Assembly: GCA_003477405.1 (NCBI GenBank)
Contig: QUDE01000010.1
Location: 34,768 to 98,767 of the forward strand
Direction: 5' to 3'
From: Ruminococcaceae bacterium AM07-15
GTDB lineage: Bacteria; Bacillota; Clostridia; Oscillospirales; Butyricicoccaceae
Length of the DNA: 64,000 bases
The position numbers and the translations under genes were made by a program. The notes under the pieces were generated by a model. The model was not told the origin of the DNA, did not search any database, and saw only the letters and a program-made list of their open reading frames with translations. Below, one piece after another: positions 51,701 to 61,173 of this stretch (position 1 is the first letter of the stretch; every line of letters begins with the position of its first letter).

Positions 51701-54700
51701 TTGTATCTGAAATCCCTTGAGATCCAGGGCTTTAAATCCTTTCCCGATAAGACGCGGCTGGATTTCAGCAGCGGGATCACCGCTATTGTGGGACCCAATG
51801 GCTCGGGCAAGTCCAACCTGGTGGACGCCATCCGCTGGGTGCTGGGCGAACAGTCCACCCGCAACCTGCGGGGCAGCCGGATGGAGGATGTGGTTTTCGG
51901 CGGCACCCAGCGCCGCCGTCCCCTGGGCTATTGTGAAGTGACCCTCACCGTGGACAATGGAGACCACAGCCTTCCTCTGGATTATGATGAGGTGGCCGTG
52001 ACCCGCCGCTATTACCGCTCTGGGGAAAGTGAGTTTTTCATCAACAAAAAACCGGTGCGGCTGAAGGATGTGCACGAACTCCTGATGGATACCGGCTTGG
52101 GTCGGGAGGGTTACTCCATCATTGGCCAGGGCCGTATCGACGAGATTTTGGCCGTCAAAAGCGGTGAGCGCCGGGAAATCTTCGAGGAAGCCGCCGGTAT
52201 CACCCGTTACCGCTATAAACGCAATGAAGCCCAGCGCCGCCTCAGTGCCACCGAGGATAATCTGGTGCGTATCCGGGACATTATCACCGAGCTCCACAGT
52301 CAGGTAGGCCCGCTGGAGAAACAGGCCCAGGACGCCCGGCAATTTCTGCTGCTGCGGGATGAGCTGCGGGTGCTGGAGGTTTCCCTTTGGATGGATTCCC
52401 TTGCCAAGCTGGGAGAGAACCGGCAAAAAACCAAAGTGGACCTGGACAATGCCCAGCGGATGCTTTCCGCCCGGGGGCGGGAGCTGGAAGAGCTGTACGC
52501 AGAAGGGGAACGCCTACTTCAGAGCATGCGGGACAAGGAACTGGAGACCGAGCAGAGCCGGGTGGAGCTGCGGAATATTGAAGGCCAGATTCATTCCTTG
52601 GAAAGCGACATCGCTGTGTTGGGCACCCAGCGGGAAAATGGCCGGCAGAACGCCCGGCGTCTGGAGCGGGAGCTGGAACTGCACGCCACCCGCCAGGATG
52701 GCCTTGTGGAACAGAAAACTGCTCAGGAACAGCAGCGGGAGGAAAGCCGCAAGATCCTTGCCGCCAAAGAACAGGAACTGGCGAAAATCGCCCATCGGCA
52801 GCAGGAGCTGGCTAGAAATCAGCAGGAGCAGGCCTTGCGGGAAGAGGCGGCCCGGGAGAAACTCAATCAAAGCAGCCAGCAGCTTCATCAGCTGGAGATC
52901 GTAAGAGCTGCTTTGGAAAGCGGCGGACAGGAGATGGAAAGCCGGGGCAAAAACCTGGAATCGGAACTTTCCCGGGCCAAAGAACGGCTGGAAAAAGAAG
53001 AAGGGGAAGCCAAAAATCTGGAGAAGCTTCTGGAGCAGGGCCGGGAGCAGGCGGAAAGTGCCGGGAATATGCTGGAGGGCTTTTTGCTCCGGGTCAGAAC
53101 ACGGCGGGAAAAGGCCCAGAAGCTGCTGGAAACATACCAGGAGGAAAAGCGTGCCCTGGGCACCCTTTCCGATCGATTGGAAATGCTCCAGGCCCTGGAG
53201 CGGGATTACGAAGGCTTTGGCCGGGCGGTGCGCCAGACCCTGGAAGCTGCCCGGAAGGGGGTGCTTTCCGGTATCCATGGCCCGGTATCCCAGCTGATCT
53301 CCGTGGGGGACGAACACGCTGTGGCCATTGAGATCGCCTTGGGCGCGGCCATGAGCAACATCGTCACAAAGGACGAGGGAAGCGCCAAGCAGGCCATCGG
53401 TTTTCTGAAAAGCCGGGACCTGGGACGGGCCACCTTTTTGCCGGTGTCGGCCATGGCCCCCCGAAAGACAGATGGCCGCCCGTTGGAGGGCGAACCCGGA
53501 TTTGTGGGCATGGCCGATACGCTGGTACAGCGGGAGCCCATTTACGACAATGTGGTGCGCAGCCTTCTGGGAGGCACTGCGGTGGTGGAAAACTTGGACA
53601 GCGCCATTCGCCTGTCCCGCCGCTATCCTCACCGGTATCGGATGGTCACTCTGGACGGTCAGTTGATGAGCAATTCCGGCGCCATGACCGGCGGCAGCCT
53701 GAACAAAAACACCGGTATCCTCTCCCGGAAAAATGAAATCGCCCGGCTGCGTCAGGCATTGGAGAAGAAAAGCGGCGATTTGAAGGAGCTGGCTGGACAG
53801 GTTCAGAAGGCCCAGGGCGAATGGAAGAAGGCGGAGAATGACGCCCAGGCCGCCCAGGAGGAGAAGAACCAGGCGCAAGCGGCCCTGCAATCCCTGGAGG
53901 CCCGGCAAAGCCAGCACGCTTTGCTGCTGGGAAGCCTGCGCCAGGCTCTGGAAGGATTGCTGGAGGAGCAGGGAAGCGCCCAGGAGCGCCGCAGGACATT
54001 GGAGACACGGCTTGCGGAAAACAAGCAGGCCCGGGAGGAAGCAGCGGAAAAACGGGAAGAAGCGGCCCGCCATTTGGAAGCGTTGCAGGCGGAAAGCCAG
54101 GAACTTTTGCAGCGCCGCCGGACTTTGGAAGAGCAGCTGCTGGAAAAACGGGCGGAGAAAGCCCAGGAGGACAGCCGTCTTGGGGCGCTGGAGCAAAGCC
54201 TCTGTCAGCTGGAAGAGCTGCTCCATTCCCTTTCCGGGGACCGGGAAGAGCGCCAGCGGGAGCTGGAGGAGCTTTCCGCAGAGGAAGCGGTGCTTTCCCG
54301 GCAGATGGAAGAAAAGGAAGCGGTGAAAAAGGAATACGCCGCTTTGCGGGAGAAAAAGCAGAGCCAACTGGAAACGCTGGCAGAGGAAAAACTGCGTATT
54401 GAGGGCCAGCGTACCCAGAATGGGCGGCAGGCCCAGGAGAAAAATGACGAGATCCTGCGTATGGAGCGGGAAAAGGCCCGGTTGGAAGGCAAGGCCAGCC
54501 AGCTCCAGCTGGAGGAAAAGCAGGTTTTGGATAAAATGTGGGAAAGCTATGAGCTGACTCCCAATGCGGCCCAGCAGATTCAGAAGCCCATGGAAAGCCG
54601 CAGCGAAGCCCAGCGCCGGTTGGGACAGCTGCGGGGAGAGATCAAAAAGCTGGGGCCGGTGAACATCGGGGCCATCGAGGAATACCAGAAGGTCCATGAG

Positions 54701-55291
54701 CGATACCAGTTCCTGGAGGAACAGAGACGGGATCTGGAAAAGGCCAAAGGCGATCTTTTGGACATCATCGGCGATCTCACCCAGAATATGCGGGAGATCT
54801 TCGGCCGGGAATTTGTGCGCATTGATAAGCACTTCGGCGAAACCTTCCAGGAGTTGTTTGGCGGGGGAAAGGCCTGGCTTCAGCTGGAGGAAGGGGAAGA
54901 TATCCTGGAGTGCGGCATAGATATCCATGTGGAACTGCCGGGAAAAAGCCAGCGGGCCATGTCCCTGCTGTCCGGCGGGGAAAAGGCGCTGGTAGCCATT
55001 GTGCTCTATTTCGCCATTCTGAAAGTGCGGCCCACGCCCTTCTGTGTGCTGGATGAGATCGAGGCCGCCTTGGACGATGTGAATGTGCTGCGGTATGTGG
55101 GGTATATGCGCCGCCTGTGCCAGAGCACCCAGTTCATCCTCATCACCCACCGCCGGGGAACCATGGAGGGCTCGGATATCCTCTATGGCGTCACCATGCA
55201 GGAGCAGGGGGTGACCAAGCTGCTGCGGCTGCAGCTGAGCCAGGTGGAAGAAAAACTGGGCGTTTCCCTTCAGGAGAAGATGGAAGAATAG
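51701..55291 (+). CDS. smc: Chromosome partition protein SMC
   Basis: This 1196-residue SMC protein organises and segregates the chromosome with ScpA and ScpB. The N-terminal Walker A is GPNGSGKSNLVDAI (about 31-44). Long coiled coils (about 165-500 and 670-1010) surround the hinge (about 510-660, GAMSNIVT and GAMTGGSLNKN). The C-terminal ABC signature LLSGGEKALVAI and Walker B CVLDEIEAALDD (about 1090-1125) complete the ATPase. TTG 51701 gives the family-typical MYLKSLEIQGFKSF; a GTG at 51695 would add two residues. ftsY follows after 31 bp. rnc, the usual upstream neighbour, is missing here. Confidence 0.97.
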   Translation: MYLKSLEIQGFKSFPDKTRLDFSSGITAIVGPNGSGKSNLVDAIRWVLGEQSTRNLRGSRMEDVVFGGTQRRRPLGYCEVTLTVDNGDHSLPLDYDEVAVTRRYYRSGESEFFINKKPVRLKDVHELLMDTGLGREGYSIIGQGRIDEILAVKSGERREIFEEAAGITRYRYKRNEAQRRLSATEDNLVRIRDIITELHSQVGPLEKQAQDARQFLLLRDELRVLEVSLWMDSLAKLGENRQKTKVDLDNAQRMLSARGRELEELYAEGERLLQSMRDKELETEQSRVELRNIEGQIHSLESDIAVLGTQRENGRQNARRLERELELHATRQDGLVEQKTAQEQQREESRKILAAKEQELAKIAHRQQELARNQQEQALREEAAREKLNQSSQQLHQLEIVRAALESGGQEMESRGKNLESELSRAKERLEKEEGEAKNLEKLLEQGREQAESAGNMLEGFLLRVRTRREKAQKLLETYQEEKRALGTLSDRLEMLQALERDYEGFGRAVRQTLEAARKGVLSGIHGPVSQLISVGDEHAVAIEIALGAAMSNIVTKDEGSAKQAIGFLKSRDLGRATFLPVSAMAPRKTDGRPLEGEPGFVGMADTLVQREPIYDNVVRSLLGGTAVVENLDSAIRLSRRYPHRYRMVTLDGQLMSNSGAMTGGSLNKNTGILSRKNEIARLRQALEKKSGDLKELAGQVQKAQGEWKKAENDAQAAQEEKNQAQAALQSLEARQSQHALLLGSLRQALEGLLEEQGSAQERRRTLETRLAENKQAREEAAEKREEAARHLEALQAESQELLQRRRTLEEQLLEKRAEKAQEDSRLGALEQSLCQLEELLHSLSGDREERQRELEELSAEEAVLSRQMEEKEAVKKEYAALREKKQSQLETLAEEKLRIEGQRTQNGRQAQEKNDEILRMEREKARLEGKASQLQLEEKQVLDKMWESYELTPNAAQQIQKPMESRSEAQRRLGQLRGEIKKLGPVNIGAIEEYQKVHERYQFLEEQRRDLEKAKGDLLDIIGDLTQNMREIFGREFVRIDKHFGETFQELFGGGKAWLQLEEGEDILECGIDIHVELPGKSQRAMSLLSGGEKALVAIVLYFAILKVRPTPFCVLDEIEAALDDVNVLRYVGYMRRLCQSTQFILITHRRGTMEGSDILYGVTMQEQGVTKLLRLQLSQVEEKLGVSLQEKMEE

Positions 55292-55322
55292 ATGGAGTAA
55301 TCAATCAGGAGGAAAGAGAAAC

Positions 55323-56228
55323 ATGGGATTTTTTGATAAGATCCGCAGCGGTCTGCAAAAGACCAAAGAGAACATCGGTGAGACACTGGATTCGGTGCTG
55401 TCGGTGTTCCGCAAGGTGGACGAAGAGACACTGGAAGAGCTGGAGGATGCACTGATCCTGTCGGACATCGGGGCCCAGACCGCCGCCGAGACCATCGACG
55501 AGCTGCGGGAGCGGGCCAAGCGCCAGAGCATTGAGACCAAGGAAGAACTGGTGGAAGCCCTGTGCCAGATCCTCACCGAAAAGATGACCCCCAACGATGG
55601 GCTCCATCTCAACACCCATCCTTCGGTGATTCTGGTTATTGGGGTCAATGGCGTGGGCAAGACCACCACCATCGGCAAGCTGGGTCAGAAGCTGACGGCC
55701 CAGGGGAAAAAGGTGCTCTTTGCCGCGGCCGATACCTTCCGGGCTGCCGCGGCCGATCAGCTGACGGTGTGGGCCGACCGGTGCGGCGCCGATATCGTGC
55801 GCCACAGCGAAGGAGCGGACCCGGCGGCGGTGGTGTTTGACGCCATCTCCGCGGCCAAAGCCAGAGGGGTGGATGTGGTCATCTGCGACACCGCCGGACG
55901 GCTGCACAACAAGACCAATCTGATGAACGAGCTGGCCAAGATCAACCGGGTCATCGACCGGGAACTGCCTCAGGCCGACAAGGAGACCTTGTTGGTGCTG
56001 GATGCCGTCACCGGCCAGAACGCCCTGAGCCAGGCCGAGCAGTTCAACCAGGCGGCGACTCTCACCGGGCTGGTGCTCACCAAGCTGGACGGCACCGCCA
56101 AGGGCGGCATCGCCATCAACATTTCTGCCCGGCTGGGCGTGCCGGTGAAGTTTATCGGCGTGGGCGAAACCGCCGACGATCTGCTGGAATTTGACGCAGG
56201 CCAGTTTGTGCAGGCCTTTTTTGAATAA
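55323..56228 (+). CDS. ftsY: Signal recognition particle receptor FtsY
   Basis: This 301-residue SRP GTPase lacks the long acidic A domain. The N-terminal helix MGFFDKIRSGLQKTKENIGE can bind membrane. The NG domain has G1 GVNGVGKTTTIGKLG (about 105-119), the AADTFRAAAADQL motif (about 138), DTAGRLHNKTNLM (G3, about 190) and TKLDGTAKGG (G4, about 250). It docks ribosome-SRP complexes at the Sec translocon. The gene is between smc and rph; ffh is not in the window. AGGAGGAAAG precedes the ATG. Confidence 0.97.
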   Translation: MGFFDKIRSGLQKTKENIGETLDSVLSVFRKVDEETLEELEDALILSDIGAQTAAETIDELRERAKRQSIETKEELVEALCQILTEKMTPNDGLHLNTHPSVILVIGVNGVGKTTTIGKLGQKLTAQGKKVLFAAADTFRAAAADQLTVWADRCGADIVRHSEGADPAAVVFDAISAAKARGVDVVICDTAGRLHNKTNLMNELAKINRVIDRELPQADKETLLVLDAVTGQNALSQAEQFNQAATLTGLVLTKLDGTAKGGIAINISARLGVPVKFIGVGETADDLLEFDAGQFVQAFFE

Positions 56229-56245
56229 AGAAGGAGGAAGGACCC

Positions 56246-56971
56246 ATGAGACGCTATGATGGACGGCAGCCGGAGGAAATGCGGCCGGTGACCATTACCA
56301 AAGATTTTATCAAATACCCGGAGGGATCGGTGCTCATTGAGTGCGGCGACACCAAGGTGATCTGCAACGCCACCGTGGAAGAGGGCGTGCCGCCTTTCAA
56401 AAAGGGAAGCGGCAGCGGCTGGGTGACGGCGGAATACTCCATGCTGCCCCGGGCCACTAACACCCGTGGACGGCGGGATGTGAGCAAGCTGAAGCTCTCC
56501 CCTCGCTCGGCGGAGATCCAGCGCCTGGTGGGCCGGGCTCTTCGCTCGGTTACCGATATGGACGCTCTGGGCGAGCGGACCATCACCATTGACTGTGATG
56601 TGATCCAGGCCGACGGCGGCACTCGCTGTGCTTCCATCACCGGCGGTTTTGTGGCTCTGGTGCTGGCTCTGGACAAGCTGCGCCAGGAGGGCATTTTCCA
56701 AAAACTGCCCCTGCGGGGGTATGTGGCGGCGGTGAGCTGCGGCATGGTCAGTGACAACCCTCTGCTGGATCTTTGCTATGTGGAAGACAGCGGCGCTCAG
56801 GTGGATTTCAATTTCATCATGGACGACAAGGGCAACATCATCGAACTCCAGGGCACTGGAGAGGAGCGGCCCTTCTCCAAAAAGGAGATGGACGCCATGT
56901 ATGCCCTGGCGGAAAAGGGCATCGGCGAGCTGATCGCTGCCCAGAGAGAAGCTATAGGTGATCTGCTGTGA
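56246..56971 (+). CDS. rph: Ribonuclease PH
   Basis: This 241-residue phosphorolytic 3' exonuclease trims tRNA precursors. It starts with MRRYDGRQPEEMRPVTI, and has the phosphate-binding RGRRDVSKLKLSPRSAEIQRLVGRALR-type region (about 72-98) and DCDVIQADGGTRCASITG (about 115-132). Length equals the family norm. AAGGAGGAAGG precedes the ATG. Its stop overlaps the GTG start of rdgB, the common rph-rdgB pairing. Confidence 0.97.
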   Translation: MRRYDGRQPEEMRPVTITKDFIKYPEGSVLIECGDTKVICNATVEEGVPPFKKGSGSGWVTAEYSMLPRATNTRGRRDVSKLKLSPRSAEIQRLVGRALRSVTDMDALGERTITIDCDVIQADGGTRCASITGGFVALVLALDKLRQEGIFQKLPLRGYVAAVSCGMVSDNPLLDLCYVEDSGAQVDFNFIMDDKGNIIELQGTGEERPFSKKEMDAMYALAEKGIGELIAAQREAIGDLL

Positions 56972-57576
56972 GATTTGTACTGGCATCCAACAACCAAAAG
57001 AAAAAAGGGGAGATGAGCGCCATCCTCCAGGGATTGGGTATTGAGGTTTTGTCCATGGAGGAAGCGGGCGTGCACACCCAGCCGGAAGAAGATGGGGATA
57101 CTTTTGAGGAAAACGCCCTGATCAAAGCCCGGGCGGCCTGCAAGGCCTCCGGCCTTCCGGCCCTGGCCGACGACTCCGGCCTGGCGGTGGACGCTCTGGG
57201 GGGCGCACCGGGAATCCACTCGGCCCGCTATTGTCCGGGCAGCGACTGGGACCGGCTCCAGTTTTTGCTCCACAATATGAAGGACATTCCCCAGGAGAAG
57301 CGGGGCGCCAGATTTGTTTCGGCGGTGGCCTGCGTCTTTCCCGATGGCACCGAACGGGTGTGGCGGGGCGAATGTCCCGGCCTGGTGCTGGAAGAGCCCC
57401 AGGGCGAAGGGGGCTTCGGCTACGACCCGGTGTTTTACCTGCCGGAATATAAAATGACCTTTGCCCAGATGCCCGGGGAGGAAAAGAACAAGATTTCCCA
57501 TCGGGCCCGGGCCATGGCAAAGTGCGCCGCCGGACTGGCGGAAGAAATGAAAGGCAAAGAAGAGGAGAAAAAATAA
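56968..57576 (+). CDS. rdgB: Non-canonical purine NTP pyrophosphatase (RdgB/HAM1)
   Basis: This 202-residue protein removes ITP, dITP and XTP from the nucleotide pool. Signatures are RFVLASNNQKKKGEM (about 1-15, from a GTG start), DTFEENALIKARAA (about 45-58), ADDSGLAVDALGGAPGIHSARY (about 70-91) and GFGYDPVFY (about 150-158). The start codon overlaps the rph stop (GTGA). yhbY follows after 1 bp, so rph-rdgB-yhbY-nadD is one tightly packed unit. Confidence 0.96.
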   Translation: MRFVLASNNQKKKGEMSAILQGLGIEVLSMEEAGVHTQPEEDGDTFEENALIKARAACKASGLPALADDSGLAVDALGGAPGIHSARYCPGSDWDRLQFLLHNMKDIPQEKRGARFVSAVACVFPDGTERVWRGECPGLVLEEPQGEGGFGYDPVFYLPEYKMTFAQMPGEEKNKISHRARAMAKCAAGLAEEMKGKEEEKK

Positions 57577-57577
57577 C

Positions 57578-57871
57578 ATGATCACATCCAAGCAAAGAGC
57601 AACTCTGCGCTCCCTGGCCAATCGCCTGGACACCGTCATGCAGATCGGCAAGGGCGGCATCACCGAAAGCGTCATTACCCAGGCCCAGCAGGCCATCTCC
57701 AATAAAGAAATGATCAAGGTGCGGGTGCTGGAGAGTGCCCTGCTCACCACCCGGGAGGCCTGCGAAGTCTTGGCGGAGGCCATCGATGCCGAACCGGTGC
57801 AGTGCATCGGTTCCCGGTTCGTTCTCTATAAAAAGAACGAGAAGAACCCGGTGATCGATCTTGGAAAATAA
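57578..57871 (+). CDS. yhbY: Ribosome assembly RNA-binding protein YhbY (CRM domain)
   Basis: This 97-residue CRM-domain protein has the pattern LRSLANRLDTVMQIGKGGITESVI (about 8-31), including the GKGG loop of the family. It binds the large ribosomal subunit precursor. It starts 1 bp after rdgB with GGAGAAAAAAT upstream, and its end overlaps the nadD start. The order yhbY-nadD-yqeK-rsfS is the same as in Bacillus. Confidence 0.94.
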   Translation: MITSKQRATLRSLANRLDTVMQIGKGGITESVITQAQQAISNKEMIKVRVLESALLTTREACEVLAEAIDAEPVQCIGSRFVLYKKNEKNPVIDLGK

Positions 57872-59054
57872 GGGAGAAAAGGTCCGGATCGGTTTGTTCG
57901 GCGGCACATTCAACCCGCCTCACCTGGGACACCAGCGGGCGGCGGCGGCCTGTGTCCGGCAGCTGGAACTGACCCGGCTGCTGCTCATTCCCGCCTTTGT
58001 GCCGCCCCACAAGTCCATGCCGGCGGGCAGCGCCACCCCCCGGCAGCGGCTGGAGATGACGGAGATCATCGCCCGCAAGATCCCCCGGGCCCAGGTGTGT
58101 GATCTGGAGCTGTCCCGCCTGGGGCCCAGCTATACCTGTGATACCGTGGAGCAGCTGGCTGGGGAATATCCGGGGGCGGGTTTCTGGCTGATCATGGGAA
58201 CCGATATGTTCCTTTCCTTCCACAAATGGCGCCAGCCGGAGAAGATCGCCCGCTATTGCCGTCTGGCGGTGGTGGCCCGGGAGGAACAGGAAAAAGAAAA
58301 GATCCAGCGGCAGCAGGTCTTTCTCAAAGAGACACTGGGAGTGGAAAGCGATGTGGTGTCCTGCCCGGTCACCGTCCTCAGCTCCACCCAGGTGCGCCAG
58401 GATGTGATGGCCGGAGGCGGAGAAAGTGAGCTGGATGAAGATGTGGCCCGGTATATCCAGAGCCACGGCCTGTATCAGCCATCCTCCCGGCTGGAAGAGC
58501 TGGGGAAAGCGGTACGGGAGCATCTGACCGAAAAACGCTGGCGGCACACCCTGGGCGTGGAAGAGGTGGCGGCCTCTCTGGCCCGGCAATATGGGGTGCC
58601 GGAGGAAGAAGCGCGGGAAGCGGCTTTGCTCCACGATGCCACCAAGTGCCTGGATCTTGAGGAGCAGTTGAAATTGTGCCGCCAGTACGATATAATTTTT
58701 GACTATGGTGAACAGAATACTGCCCTGCTCCACGGGAAGACGGCCGCAGCGTTGGCGCAGGACAAATTCGGCTCCAGCCCCCAGGTGGTGCAGGCCATCG
58801 CCCGCCATACCACGGGGGACCGGGATATGACCACTCTGGACAAGATCGTTTACCTGGCCGATTGCATTGAGCCGGGCCGGGATTATCCTGGAGTGGATCG
58901 ATTGCGGAGCTTGTGCCGGCAGGATCTGGATCAGGCCATGATACAGTCGCTGAGCGACACCATAGAGCATGTGCGTCAGAAGGGCGGAGAGCCTGACCGG
59001 CGCTCACAGGAAGCATTGGACGATCTGCGGTCAAAGAAAGAGAATGGGAAATGA
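57861..59054 (+). CDS. nadD: NadD-YqeK fusion: nicotinate-nucleotide adenylyltransferase plus HD-domain phosphohydrolase
   Basis: This 397-residue two-domain protein joins NadD and YqeK. Residues 8-200 are NadD, with GLFGGTFNPPHLGH (HxGH site, about 11-24) and SSTQVR (about 176). They transfer AMP to nicotinate mononucleotide in NAD synthesis. Residues 210-380 are YqeK, an HD hydrolase with KRWRHTLGVEEVA (about 225) and ALLHDATKC (about 253), a family known to split Ap4A symmetrically. In Bacillus these are adjacent separate genes. No stop codon or frameshift separates them here. The start is probably TTG 57861 overlapping yhbY. Confidence 0.9.
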   Translation: MENKGEKVRIGLFGGTFNPPHLGHQRAAAACVRQLELTRLLLIPAFVPPHKSMPAGSATPRQRLEMTEIIARKIPRAQVCDLELSRLGPSYTCDTVEQLAGEYPGAGFWLIMGTDMFLSFHKWRQPEKIARYCRLAVVAREEQEKEKIQRQQVFLKETLGVESDVVSCPVTVLSSTQVRQDVMAGGGESELDEDVARYIQSHGLYQPSSRLEELGKAVREHLTEKRWRHTLGVEEVAASLARQYGVPEEEAREAALLHDATKCLDLEEQLKLCRQYDIIFDYGEQNTALLHGKTAAALAQDKFGSSPQVVQAIARHTTGDRDMTTLDKIVYLADCIEPGRDYPGVDRLRSLCRQDLDQAMIQSLSDTIEHVRQKGGEPDRRSQEALDDLRSKKENGK

Positions 59055-60763
59055 AGATATTTGGTGGAAATCACGGCAGAAAACCTTCTGCCATCCATGA
59101 CGAAACGGCCCCTCTTCCCCAGGTGGAAAAGCTGGAGAAACAGGCGGGGACCCCTTCTCAAGAGAAGGTGAAAAAAACAGAAGGCACGCCCAAACCGGTA
59201 TCCTCTTCGGAAAAGAAGGGGCCGGAAAACGCGTCCAAGCCTCAGGCCAAGGGCAAAGAGGCGGGAGGAGTGCCTTCTCATCCGGGGAAAGTTCCTGGAA
59301 AGCCTCTTGGGAATGGCGAAAGCAAGATCCAGGCCGATCAGAGCGGAAAGAAGAAAAAGAAGCGGCGGCTCAAAGCCCGGTATATCCCGCTGATCGTTCT
59401 GGGAATATTGCTGGTGCTGGGAGTGGGGGTCTATGCCTTCCTCAAGGCCTTTGCCAAGCCCCCCGATGTGTCGGTAAAGGAACCGGAAGTCACTTTGGGC
59501 GAGGGAGAGGACGATCCTTACGCCGATCTGGTGGAGCCCTTTATCGAGGATGGAGACCGGGAACGGAAGGATGATTACTACACCTTCATGTTCTGCGGCA
59601 CCGACGATGGCGGTACCCGTACCGATACCATCATCGTGGCATCCTATAATGTAAAGACTCAGAAGGTGAACATGGTCAACATCCCCCGGGATACCATGTC
59701 CAATGTGAAGCGGAAGATCAAGAAGATCAACGGCGGCTTCAACGGCGGGCCGGAGCAGCTGGAAAAAGAGCTGGAAATGCTGCTGGGCATTCCCATTGAC
59801 CGGTATGTGGTGGTCAGCTTTGAAGGTTTTGAAGAACTGATCGACCTGATCGACGGCGTGGACTTCAATGTGCCTACCTATATGGTATGGGACGATCCCT
59901 CCCAGGATCTCCACATTTATCTGGAACCGGGAATGCAGCATCTGGACGGAGAAAAGGCCATCCAGCTGGTGCGCTTCCGCCAGAACAACCCGGGTGTCAA
60001 GGGCGGTTATGCAGAAGGGGACATTGGCCGGATCAAGATGCAGCAGGAATTCCTGCGCACTGTGGCCAAGAAGATCCTCAGCCCTGAGAATCTGCTCAAC
60101 CTGGGGGATATGACCAAAGCCGTGCTGGACAACACCGAGACCAACCTGACCCTCAGCGAACTGACCTGGTTTGGAATGCAGGCGCTGAAGATGGACTTCA
60201 ACAACATTGATATGACCACTCTGCCCGGCCATGCGGCCTACCTTTATGAGGCGGACTACGGCCATATGCAGTCTTATTTTGTTCCCGAAGAGGAGAACAT
60301 CCTGGAGATGGTCAATGAGCTGCTCAATCCTTATAAGGACGATGTGACCAAGCTCAACCTGATCGATGTCAGCAAGTATTCCACATCGGCCCCGGCCGGT
60401 TCCGGTTCTTCTTCCGGCTCTTCGGAAGGGAAAGATGACGATCCGCCGGCCCAGAGCTCCGGTTCCGGCTCCGGTTCCAGCTCCAGCTCGTCCGGTTCTT
60501 CTTCCGGTTCCTCGGGTTCCTCGGGGAGTAAGCCCAGCGGCGGCGGTTCTACCACTCAGCCCGGCGGCGGGACGAATAAGCCCACAGAGCCGGAAGGCGG
60601 CGGAAACGAAACGGTGACGCCGGAACCTGAGCCAGAACCCACACCGGAACCGGAACCCGAGCCAGAACCTGAGCCTGAGCCGGAACCGGAGCCCACACCG
60701 GATCCCATCACCCCGGAGACGGGGGACACCGATCCGGGCATTCAGCAGCCAACCACGCCATAA
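59051..60763 (+). CDS. LytR-CpsA-Psr (LCP) family cell-wall glycopolymer ligase
   Basis: This 570-residue protein has a long basic cytoplasmic N-terminus (about 1-112, Lys/Pro rich) and one membrane helix (YIPLIVLGILLVLGVGVYAFL, about 113-133). The LCP domain (about 170-420) has TDTIIVASYN, NIPRDTMSNV and the GDIGRIKMQQEFL motif with the conserved arginine. LCP enzymes attach teichoic acid-like polymers to peptidoglycan outside the cell. The C-terminus is low complexity: Ser/Gly repeats, then (PE)n repeats (about 515-555). It starts with ATGA overlap behind nadD-yqeK. Confidence 0.92.
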   Translation: MKIFGGNHGRKPSAIHDETAPLPQVEKLEKQAGTPSQEKVKKTEGTPKPVSSSEKKGPENASKPQAKGKEAGGVPSHPGKVPGKPLGNGESKIQADQSGKKKKKRRLKARYIPLIVLGILLVLGVGVYAFLKAFAKPPDVSVKEPEVTLGEGEDDPYADLVEPFIEDGDRERKDDYYTFMFCGTDDGGTRTDTIIVASYNVKTQKVNMVNIPRDTMSNVKRKIKKINGGFNGGPEQLEKELEMLLGIPIDRYVVVSFEGFEELIDLIDGVDFNVPTYMVWDDPSQDLHIYLEPGMQHLDGEKAIQLVRFRQNNPGVKGGYAEGDIGRIKMQQEFLRTVAKKILSPENLLNLGDMTKAVLDNTETNLTLSELTWFGMQALKMDFNNIDMTTLPGHAAYLYEADYGHMQSYFVPEEENILEMVNELLNPYKDDVTKLNLIDVSKYSTSAPAGSGSSSGSSEGKDDDPPAQSSGSGSGSSSSSSGSSSGSSGSSGSKPSGGGSTTQPGGGTNKPTEPEGGGNETVTPEPEPEPTPEPEPEPEPEPEPEPEPTPDPITPETGDTDPGIQQPTTP

Positions 60764-60798
60764 GCGTGAATCTATCACGAACAATCGGAGGAAAGTAT

Positions 60799-61173
60799 AT
60801 GACACCTGAACAGACACTGGAGGCCATTGTCCGGGCGGCGGACAGCAAGAAGGCCCGGGACATCACAGCCATCCGGGTTTTTGAGCAGACCACCCTCACC
60901 GACTATTTTGTGGTGATGACCGGTACCTCCACCACCCATATCCGGGCCCTCAGCGAAGAAATCGAACTGAAGCTGAAGCGGGAGCATGAAGTGGTGCCCC
61001 ATCACATCGAAGGGGTCACATCCAACTGGATTCTGATGGATTACACCAGCGTTGTGGTCCATATTTTCCTGGAGGAAGCCCGGGAACTGTATGCTATTGA
61101 GCGGCTCTGGTCCGATGCCCAGAAAGTGGATGTGGAGCCCTATCTTGTAAAGAAGGAAGAGGAAGCAAAATGA
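60799..61173 (+). CDS. rsfS: Ribosomal silencing factor RsfS
   Basis: This 124-residue RsfS/YqeL (Iojap family) protein binds uL14 and blocks subunit joining in starvation. The core is [34 protein letters not shown] (about 22-55), then [18 protein letters not shown] (about 75-92). ATG 60799 with CGGAGGAAAG is chosen; the frame is open 33 bases further. Its stop overlaps the leuS start, and it follows the nadD-yqeK fusion and LCP gene. Confidence 0.95.
   Translation: MTPEQTLEAIVRAADSKKARDITAIRVFEQTTLTDYFVVMTGTSTTHIRALSEEIELKLKREHEVVPHHIEGVTSNWILMDYTSVVVHIFLEEARELYAIERLWSDAQKVDVEPYLVKKEEEAK

Noticed and set aside
61000..61170. T-box leader for leuS
   Set aside because: leuS overlaps rsfS by 4 bases, leaving no room for a leader; no T-box core sequence was seen.
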